From positions 198,295,640 through 198,359,639 of the forward strand of contig NC_133324.1 of assembly GCF_042186555.1 (NCBI RefSeq): a DNA stretch of 64,000 nt, in the 5' to 3' direction. Numbering within the stretch: position 1 is the first letter of the stretch; the number at the start of each line of letters is the position of its first letter. This document shows, piece by piece, positions 57,601 to 64,000 of the stretch. Origin of the DNA: Aquarana catesbeiana. Taxonomy: Eukaryota > Chordata > Amphibia > Anura > Ranidae. The notes under the pieces were generated by a model. That model was not told where the DNA came from and searched no databases. It saw nothing but the letters and a program-made list of their open reading frames with translations. Position numbers and translations under genes: made by a program.

Positions 57601-57742
57601 CCACGGCAGGGTCGGGTACCGAGCCTTTGTTCAAGGAGAAGAATTCAGTGATGTGTTTTGATATTTCTGGGGCGTATGTGTCGTTTTGTATAATATACAT
57701 GTTGTAAATTGGTGTCCTGTATTGTAATAGATATGGGGGCAT
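54635..57742 (-). pseudogene. L1-like ORF2, reverse transcriptase and C-terminal part
   Basis: A 1035-codon open frame. The reverse transcriptase has SGKAPGPDGITGEYYK (about 235-250), the first catalytic aspartate in LSLDAEKAFDRV (about 367), GTRQGCPLSP (about 423-432) and the FADD active site (about 467-470). The C-terminus has a zinc-knuckle-like CWRCKSSTSDLMHVFWSC (CX2CX7HX4C), characteristic of L1-clade ORF2. All catalytic residues are present. It is separated from its endonuclease by a frameshift, so the frame as it stands lacks the N-terminal domain. In a working element the protein primes reverse transcription of its own RNA at the nicked target. Confidence 0.92.
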
Positions 57743-58433
57743 GGTCCGACCATGTCGTGGTGTGGATCTGAGAATCAGATATTTTTTGTAAAATACATTT
57801 GTCAGAAAGGAACAGGTCTATTCTTGAATACGAGCGGTGTCTAGGTGAAAAAAAAGTAAAGTCACGTTCAGATCCGTGGTGGCATCTCCAGACATCGTAT
57901 AGGTCCTGGGAGGTGATGAATTTCTTTAAAGGAGAGTCACGGCGTTTTGTCGGTGAGGTGGAGTCCATCAAGACGTCTGGGACTAGATTGAAGTCGCCAC
58001 AGATGATCTGGTGGCCTTTTTGGATGGTGTTGGCAGAGCGAAGAACTTTGTGGAGGAATCTCATTTGGTGTGAATTCGGGGCGTATATATTGATTAAGGT
58101 ATAGGTTACTTTGTTGATTGTGCAGATTATGATAAGAAACCGACCTTCTGGGTCTGATAATGAATCAAGGATTTGGAAATCTAAAGTGTTCCGAAATGCT
58201 ATCATGACCCCTCTTGATTTAGTGGGGTGTGTGGCATGGAAGATGTGTGGATATTGGTGATTGTTGCATAAGGGTGTATTGGAGTGCAGCAGGTGGGTTT
58301 CCTGAATACATAGCACGTCGCTGTGGAGAGCCGAGGCGGTTTTCCACAGTGAGTGACGTTTGGCAGGATGGTTTAGCCCGTTGGCGTTCAAGGAGAGAAT
58401 GGTGATTGGCATCTTGCGGTGTAAGTTGTGCAC
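57645..58433 (-). pseudogene. L1-like ORF2, endonuclease part
   Basis: Encodes an APE-type endonuclease in the N-terminus of ORF2: LSLNANGLN at the start, QETHL (catalytic Glu), NIYAPN, GDFNLVPD, SRIDLFLS and the SDHAPISI end motif, all present. A second methionine (MPITILSL) 7 codons in is the more usual start of this protein family. The frame overlaps the reverse transcriptase frame by about 98 bp in a different phase, so one insertion or deletion near 57650-57740 separates them. Confidence 0.92.
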
Positions 58434-58973
58434 AACACTTACGGTTAGATGTTGGTGGGTAGGTCCGGAGGTATCTGGCGTTGGGATTCAGCAGCTGGGT
58501 AGTAGAAGTACGAGACTTGAGGGTAGATTGTAGCGGTAGTAGGCTGGTAGTGGAGGTAGTTGCAGGAGGATCCTGGGTCAAGGGATTAGTGATAACTTCG
58601 TGGCAGTCTGGACGGCTGATAAAAGATAGGACTAGAATACTGCGAATAGAGCAATGTGTTAGAATGCAGTAATAATAATAAAAAAAAAAGGAGAAAAAAA
58701 GTCAATGGTAGAACAGTAACTTGTATAGTATAATACAGGTGGTGTGGCTTGTCAAAATGATCCAGTAGTGGGAAGTTCGGTTTAGTTGTTGGAGGTGGTG
58801 CTTCTAGTGGTAGAAGGATCTCTAGAGGGGGTGAAGAACACCGTATGAACCTCTATGAGGGGGTACAGAGAGTTAGTGATACCGGGAGGAGAAGGCAAGA
58901 GAATCAGGTTGCCAGCGCTCAGGGGAGCCATAATGGGTGTTAGCGGCCAAGTGTAGTAGTGATGTGTACACCT

Positions 58974-60125
58974 TCAGTTGGGATTGCGGTTTTGCGAGTT
59001 GCGGGACGTATTGGGTCCTCTGTCTGAAGGAGGTGGTTTGGATAACTCGGGGATTATCCGCCAAGAGTGGAGAAGCTTTAGGCCCTTTTCTAGATCACCA
59101 ATGGCGTGCGTTTGGCCATTGTGTACAATAAGGATGGTTGCGGGGTAGCGCCATTTGTATTGTAGCTTGTGGTTTTGCAGGCTTTTGGTTATCGGGTTAA
59201 GATGTCTTCTCGATTGGAGGGTGTACTTGGACAAGTCGGGAAAGAGTTGGATGCCAGTATAGGGAGCGGGCAAGGGTGATTTAGCTCTGAGCCCCATGAG
59301 GAGTTTCTCTTTAATGTGGTAGAAGTGGACCCTCATTAGGATGTCTCTGGGGACCGAGGTTGCTAGGTGGGCAGGCTTGGCAATTCTGTGAATCCTATCT
59401 ATGATTACATCACGCGGAGACGCTTCAGGAATCACAATATGCATCAGTTCTTTTGCGTATCTCGGCAGGTCCGCGGGGAGTATGGTTTCGGGGACACCCC
59501 TCAACTTTATGTTGTTCCTGCGGGACCTGTCTTCTAAGTCGGCCAGCTTGGCCCGCATCCATGCCTGTTCTTCTTTGACTGTGTCATAGGTGTCAATGAG
59601 TTCATTAACTGTGGATGTGCATGCCTGAATCCCTCTCTCATTGTTAGTCACCCTGTCATCTAGTAAGTGAATATTAGAGGTGATTCTGTGGAACATGGAT
59701 GAGAGGTCCGTCATGAGGGAGGTCTGGAGGGAGATCAGCATGTCTTTCAGTGTGGTATCCATGACTGGCTGCCCTGATGTAGGGAAGGATGCCATAGAGG
59801 AGTCCAGGGCCTGGTCTAGGGAGAAGGGAGTAGGAGCCTGGGCCTCAATTTGCTGGTGCTGTGACCGGTGCGGCGGCGTATCTAGCCGCATTTTAGCTTT
59901 GGCTGGGCTGCTGGGGAGGGGGTCACCCTCCAGAGTCTGGGATGGGTCAGGTACAGTACCTTGATCCGTGTAGTCATCTGTGGAGGCATCCGGGAGGTCC
60001 GTGTAAGGTCCGCGCGGCGCGGCCTGGTCGGCGCCATCTTGGATATCCCAGCCCGCCGGCTTATAGGCAAATTCGGTCAGTTTCTGGGGCCTGTGGTCGG
60101 TAATTCTCTTTCTGGATGCCTGCAT
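58974..60125 (-). CDS. L1-like ORF1 protein
   Basis: 383 codons, uninterrupted. N-terminal ~120 residues are Pro/Asp-rich and unstructured. About 125-200 is predicted coiled coil by heptad pattern. ADLEDRSRRNNIKLRGVPE (about 195-213) is the hallmark start of the L1 ORF1 RNA-recognition region (Transposase_22 family), followed by a C-terminal domain with YPATILIVHNGQTH. The family forms trimers that coat element RNA. It lies directly upstream of ORF2 with a gap of about 540 bp. Intact and probably translatable if transcribed. Confidence 0.9.
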   Translation of the reverse strand: MQASRKRITDHRPQKLTEFAYKPAGWDIQDGADQAAPRGPYTDLPDASTDDYTDQGTVPDPSQTLEGDPLPSSPAKAKMRLDTPPHRSQHQQIEAQAPTPFSLDQALDSSMASFPTSGQPVMDTTLKDMLISLQTSLMTDLSSMFHRITSNIHLLDDRVTNNERGIQACTSTVNELIDTYDTVKEEQAWMRAKLADLEDRSRRNNIKLRGVPETILPADLPRYAKELMHIVIPEASPRDVIIDRIHRIAKPAHLATSVPRDILMRVHFYHIKEKLLMGLRAKSPLPAPYTGIQLFPDLSKYTLQSRRHLNPITKSLQNHKLQYKWRYPATILIVHNGQTHAIGDLEKGLKLLHSWRIIPELSKPPPSDRGPNTSRNSQNRNPN

Positions 60126-60261
60126 CGTCGTCTCCTGAAGGTGAGGAGTGAGGATGGGTGTGGATGGCGTCGTTGTCGCGGCCGATTACGCTGGATTGTG
60201 TCCCCTGGCTGGCGAGCTGTGAGCTTAGGCGTCCATCTTCCTCTCCGGCCGGCCACGCCCC

Positions 60262-60276
60262 CTGAAGGACATGTTC
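60262..60276 (+). repeat. Target-site duplication of LINE, right copy
   Basis: CTGAAGGACATGTTC, identical to 54232-54246; env sequence resumes immediately after it. Confidence 0.93.
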
Positions 60277-61868
60277 AATAACCCAGAGTGGACAGTTCCC
60301 CAATCTACATCCAACTTTAACCCCCTAAAGCCTCACATGCAAACATTAGGGGACATGGTGGCCATAGCAGACCCTACCTTTGAGGACACCATGGCTGCAG
60401 AAACCGGTTTCTCAGATGTCAACTTGTGGCTTGAGTGGATGAGATACAATGCAGGGAAGCACAATAAGACCAACTGTTATGTGTGTGGGGGGGGCTAAAC
60501 CACATCTAGGAACAGTGCCCCTTAATGTACTCCCAGAACATGAGACCTGTGTCCCTAGCTTATTCACCAACACAACCACTAACTACTCCCTGTGTGAGCA
60601 TTGGAAAAAAGAGTACCCCATAGTCACTAAGGCTCCCAAGTCAGCAGAAGGTATCACCATATATCCTGGCAATTACACATGTTATGGAAAGTACCATGGA
60701 GCGGGAAAGCCCCTTGGAAATTTCACTGAAGGTTACTGCCCCCCCTCCCGCTACCTCTCACAGTCTTACAGTGAGGTGTCTGCAGAACTAGTGAAAAATC
60801 AAGTTCAGTCCTTAGGGGACATGTACTGGATCTGTGGAGGCATGAAAATTAGAAGAAGAATGACAGGACAGTGGACAGGAGAATGTGCAATGGCTAAAGC
60901 CATAATTCCCCTGCATATTCTCTCAATGAGCCCAGAGCCAGAAGCAAGCAATGTACCCAAACCCAACAGAAGACGCAGGAGTGCCCCAGCAGAAAGTTTT
61001 GACCCCCACGTATACATAAATGCCGTAGGGGTCCTAAAGGGGGTCCCAGATGAGTTTAAAGCAAGAGACCAAGTAGCAGCAGGTTTTGAGTCACTGATTC
61101 CCATTATCACGGTGAATAAGAATGTAGACTGGATAAATTACATCTACTATAACTAACAAAGATTTGTCAATTCCATCAGAGATGCACTCCAGGGTTTAGC
61201 CGAATAGTTGGAAGCGGCCTCACACATGACCTTCCAAAACCGTATGGTCTTAGACATGCTCCTGGCTGAGAAGGGGGGTGTATGTAAAATGATCCCTGAG
61301 ACAAGCACATGTTACACTTATATCCCAGACAACACCGGCCCAAATGGTAAAGTGACTTTAGCCATCCAAAAACTAGAGGACCTGTCCAAAGATTTTAAAC
61401 AGAATTCAGGGCTCACCATCCCCTGGGATCAGTACTTTACCTGGATAAAGGGAGGATGGCAGGGATTGTTGACCCAGATAGGAATAGCTATCCTGGTAAT
61501 GGCTGCCATAATCTGCTATGTTCTCCCCTGTATTAGGAAGTGTGTAGAAAAAGCTATCGATCAAACTACCCCTACGTTCGTGAACCAGGAGATACCAGAT
61601 GATGATGACGATGTCTATGTAAGGCTTGATGAAAATTATGATGATAATTATGTGTTACACTCCGTTACAGTCACCCTCCCCCGAGATGCAACACCGTAGG
61701 GCTATAGGGAAAGATAGCATTTGGCCGCACTCCCCCAGCTGTATCGAGGGGGGTAGTGAACTAGTCGCTGCCCTTTCTCTACATACAGCTTAAAAGAGTT
61801 GCAGAGGGGGATGGGTTGGGTGGGGTAGGCCTTTCAGTGTGAGGGACAGTTTTGTGAAATAAGCATTT

Positions 61869-61879
61869 CAAGGGGGAAC
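61869..61879 (+). promoter_or_regulatory. Retroviral polypurine tract
   Basis: CAAGGGGGAAC directly before the TGTAAGGG start of the 3' LTR; it would prime plus-strand synthesis. Confidence 0.75.
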
Positions 61880-62417
61880 TGTAAGGGATGTGATTATGAG
61901 TGTTATGGTTTAATGCCTATTTCAAATATAACCATATAGATATAAGTGCTTATCTCTCTCTCTCAGCTATCAGCCTTAACCATATTCATTTAGATGTCTG
62001 CCAGCTTATCCTATCCCTTCATGTGGAACAGAATTGCAAGAGTTAAGAACCAGTTAAAGAAGATTGCGTTTGTTTTCAAGAACTGGAAACAAGACACCCT
62101 ATTTAGATATGATAGTCTGCTATTCCCTTATATAGATATAACCCAGCTAAAAGCTTATACTTTGTCACAATAATGAATATGTATATCTTGTGGTCTGCAT
62201 ACGCTTGTCTTATTTGATATTTGATTTGATAACAAAATATCCAGCTCAGGGTATATTAGCCGGGGTCCAGGAAGTAATTAAAGCAGAAGTATCAATCTAC
62301 TGAACTCGTGTATGTGTCAGTAATTTGCTTCAATTGTGCACACTTTTACATTGAAGGTTTATTTGGCCAGGGGGACAGAAACAAAAGTACCGGACAGTTC
62401 TGGTTCGATCCACAACA
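61880..62417 (+). repeat. 3' LTR of endogenous retrovirus, complete
   Basis: 538 bp from TGTAAGGGATGTG to the end CACAACA. The 5' 95-100 bp are absent from the 5' LTR. The AATAAA seen in the 5' LTR is AATGAA here. Small changes relative to the 5' LTR (about a dozen over 440 bp) suggest a moderate age. Confidence 0.88.
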
Positions 62418-62486
62418 CCAGTGCCGGCAGCACTCATGCAGCCCCAGACCATGACACTCCCGCCACCATGCTTGACTGTAGGCAAG
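62418..62486 (-). pseudogene. Tc1 transposase, middle part (right piece of a split element)
   Basis: On the minus strand this reads LPTVKHGGGSVMVWGCMSAAG with a one-residue change (TVKHGG and SVMVWGC are the conserved core of Tc1 transposases). It is the upstream continuation of the piece at 48554-48820, proving that the retrovirus entered a Tc1 element. The N-terminal DNA-binding half and the second TIR are missing beyond 62486, where copy C of the ranid repeat begins. Confidence 0.82.
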
Positions 62487-64000
62487 TAGGTATGAGCTTC
62501 GCGTTTGAGTCGAACTCATGTTCAACTCGAACATCGGCTGTTCGCCAGTTCGCCGAACAGCAAACAATTTGGGATGTTCGCGGCAAATTCGAAAGCTGCA
62601 GAACACCCTTTAAAAAGTCTATGGATATTAAGGGGAACCCTGTGCCAAAATTATAAAAAAAATGCTGTCGGTCCCCCCAAAAATTCATACCAGACCCTTA
62701 TCCGAGCACGCAACCTGGCAGGCCACAGGAAAAGAGGGCTGGACGAGAGAGTGCCCCCCCTCCTGAACTGTACCAGGCCACATGCCCTCAATATTGGGAG
62801 GGTGCTTTGGGGTCCCCCCCAAAGCACCTTGTCCCCATGTTGATGGGGACAAGGGCCTCATCCCCACAACCCTTGCCCAGTGGTTGTGGGGGTCTGCGGG
62901 TGGGGGGCTTATTGGAATCTTGAAGCCCCCTTTAACAAGGGGACCCCCAGATCCCGCCCCCCGTGTGAAATGGTAAGGGGGTACAAAAGTGCCCCTACCA
63001 TTTCACAAAAAAAGTGACAAAAATGTTAAAAATGACAGGAGACAGTTTTTGACAATTCCTTTATTTAAAGTCTTCTTCTTTCCATCTTCTCTCTTCTATC
63101 TTCTTTCTTCTATCTTCCTTCGGTTTCTTCCTCCATCTTCTTCTTCCTCTGGTTCTTCCTCCGATCCTCTGCTTCTTGCTCTGGTGTTCTCATCCGCCAT
63201 CTTCCTCCGCGGCGTCTTCTTCCCTTCTTTGTTCTCAGGCCGCTCCGCATCCATGATGGGAGGCTCCCACTGTGTGACGCTTCTTATCTTCTGATACTTC
63301 TTAAATAACGGAGGGCGGGGCCACCCGGTGACCCCGCCCCCCTCCGATGTACAGGGACTTGATGGGGACTTCCCTATGGGTTTCCCTGTGATGTCAGAGG
63401 GGGGCGGGGTCACCCGTTACGTAACCAAGAAGCCGTAATCGTAGCAAGAAGCAGAGGATCAGAGGAAGAACCAGAGGAAGAAGAAGGTGGAGGAAGAAAT
63501 CGAAGGAAGATAGAAGAAAGAAGACAGAAGAAAGAAGATGGAAAGAAGACTTTAAATAAAGGGAATTGTCAAGTCCCCCCCAAAGCACCTTGTCCCCATG
63601 CTGATGGGGACAAGGGCCTCATCATTGTGGAGGTCTGCAGGCGGGGGGCTTATCGGAATCTGGAAGCCCCCTTTAACAAGGGGACCCCCAGATCCCGCTC
63701 CCCCTGTGTGAAATGGTAAGGGGGTACAAAAGTACCCCTACCATTTCACACAGGGGGAGCGGGATCTGGGGGTCCCCTTGTTAAAGGGGGCTTCCAGATT
63801 CCGATAAGCCCCCCGCCTGCAGACCTCCACAATGATGAGGCCCTTGTCCCCATCAGCATGGAGACAAGGTGCTTTGGGGGGGACCCCAAAGCACCCTACC
63901 AATGTTGAGGGCATGTGGCCTGGTACGGTTCAGGAGGGGGAGTGCTCTCTCGTCCCCCTCTTTTCCTGCGGCCTGCCAGGTTGCATGCTCGGATAAGGGT
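62487..64000 (-). repeat. Ranid-type interspersed repeat, copy C
   Basis: Reverse-orientation landmarks: GTTCGCCAGTTCGCCGAAC (62536), GGATATTAAGGGGAACCC, CATGCCCTCAATATTGGGAGG, CACCTTGTCCCCATGTTGATGG, CCATTTCACAAAAAAAGTG, then a TTCTTC-rich tract, a GC-rich centre and a GAAGAA-rich tract. From 63573 the end modules are repeated as a palindrome. The window ends inside the repeat. Frames here are mirrored simple sequence, not genes. Confidence 0.7.
63573..63884. repeat. Near-perfect 310-bp palindrome
   Basis: The two arms of about 154 bp differ at only a few positions by eye, with a 4-base centre (GTAC-AAAA-GTAC, about 63725-63735). It contains the CACCTTGTCC, TTAACAAGGGG and GTGAAATGGTA modules of the repeat family in mirrored order. 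It directly abuts the interrupted arm ending AATTGTCAA at 63572. Confidence 0.9.

Larger units (their letters stand above)
54247..60261 (-). mobile_element. L1-clade (Tx1-like) non-LTR retrotransposon, near full length
   Basis: 6015 bp, antisense to the retrovirus, with an 11-base T-run at 54247-54257 (poly(A) tail) and AATAAA-type signals next to it. The 5' end is GC-rich (complement of GGCCGGCCACGCCCC at about 60250). It carries ORF1 (58974-60125) and ORF2 (about 54635-58433). The perfect 15-bp duplication at both sides shows a complete, recent insertion into env. The only clear coding lesion is a frameshift in ORF2 at about 57650-57740. Confidence 0.93.
53756..61699 (+). pseudogene. Retroviral env, split by LINE and further broken
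   Basis: Starts at 53756 with a hydrophobic signal-peptide-like N-terminus, 12 bp after pol ends. The surface part runs to 54246, where the LINE enters, and continues at 60277. A run of G at about 60485-60493 coincides with a frame change. A polybasic RRRR site near 60970-60982 would be the furin cleavage point. The transmembrane part follows, but stop codons at about 61154-61156 and 61205-61207 cut its N-terminal half. 61208-61699 is open and holds the conserved ectodomain region with two cysteines, a membrane segment near 61470-61535, and an acidic cytoplasmic tail. Retroviral env normally mediates receptor binding and fusion; this copy cannot make a full protein. Confidence 0.8.
48829..62417 (+). 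mobile_element. Endogenous retrovirus, gamma/epsilon-like, broken, with nested LINE
   Basis: LTR, tRNA-Phe type PBS, gag remnants, pol, env, polypurine tract and 3' LTR in order. About 7.6 kb once the 6.0-kb LINE in env is discounted. The pol motif style (YVDD reverse transcriptase, integrase C-terminal GPF block) and env with a furin site and transmembrane anchor suggest the gamma/epsilon group. The provirus sits inside an older Tc1 element. All coding regions carry stops, frameshifts or deletions, so it is a dead relic. Confidence 0.85.

Overview
This window is vertebrate genomic DNA dominated by transposable elements, most likely from a frog and probably a ranid. The evidence is indirect: Harbinger, Tc1, L1-like and retroviral coding sequences with spliced vertebrate-style introns, many copies of interspersed repeats that look like common ranid families (recognised by eye, not searched), and no compact or operon-like coding. 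No complete host protein gene is visible. Three short stretches with good splice signals (8378-8481, 37073-37190, 40506-40560, all +) are the only candidates for host exons, so the window could lie in introns of a + strand gene or be intergenic.

Layout. 1-2210 is a ranid-type repeat folded as a large inverted repeat; related copies lie at 14180-14940, 30040-31480 and 62487-64000. 2776-16434 holds MITEs, a Tc1 element, tRNA-headed SINE fragments and TTAA-bounded repeats. 16595-23439 is a long Harbinger element (element 1, TSD CTA). 23518-40178 holds more TTAA-bounded elements, MITEs (one a Harbinger derivative at 37435-37868) and nested insertions. 40965-48214 is a second long Harbinger element (element 2, TSD TAA) in the opposite orientation. 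48310-62486 is a three-level nest: a Tc1 element split by an endogenous retrovirus (5' LTR to 3' LTR, 48829-62417), whose env gene is split by a 6.0-kb L1-like retrotransposon (54247-60261) with a perfect 15-bp target duplication. 62487-64000 is another copy of the first repeat, ending in a nearly perfect 310-bp palindrome.

The most interesting system is the pair of Harbinger elements. Each carries three spliced genes rather than the two (DDE transposase and Myb/SANT-like protein) usual for vertebrate Harbinger. The third gene encodes a MADF domain, a helical middle region, a proline-rich tail and a basic GRKRGRK end. MADF and Myb-like genes are divergent from a shared ~290-bp region. The Myb-like and transposase genes converge on a conserved inverted repeat. 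Splice sites and exon lengths agree between copies. Element 2 has an open 404-codon transposase with all three catalytic acids, but its Myb-like gene has one nonsense codon and its MADF gene one frameshift and one nonsense codon. Element 1 has a dead transposase but an undamaged first Myb-like exon. The lesions are independent, which implies an ancestor with three working genes.

The retrovirus is gamma/epsilon-like with a tRNA-Phe type primer binding site. Its gag, pol and env are all broken. The L1-like element has open ORF1, endonuclease and reverse transcriptase frames separated by one frameshift.
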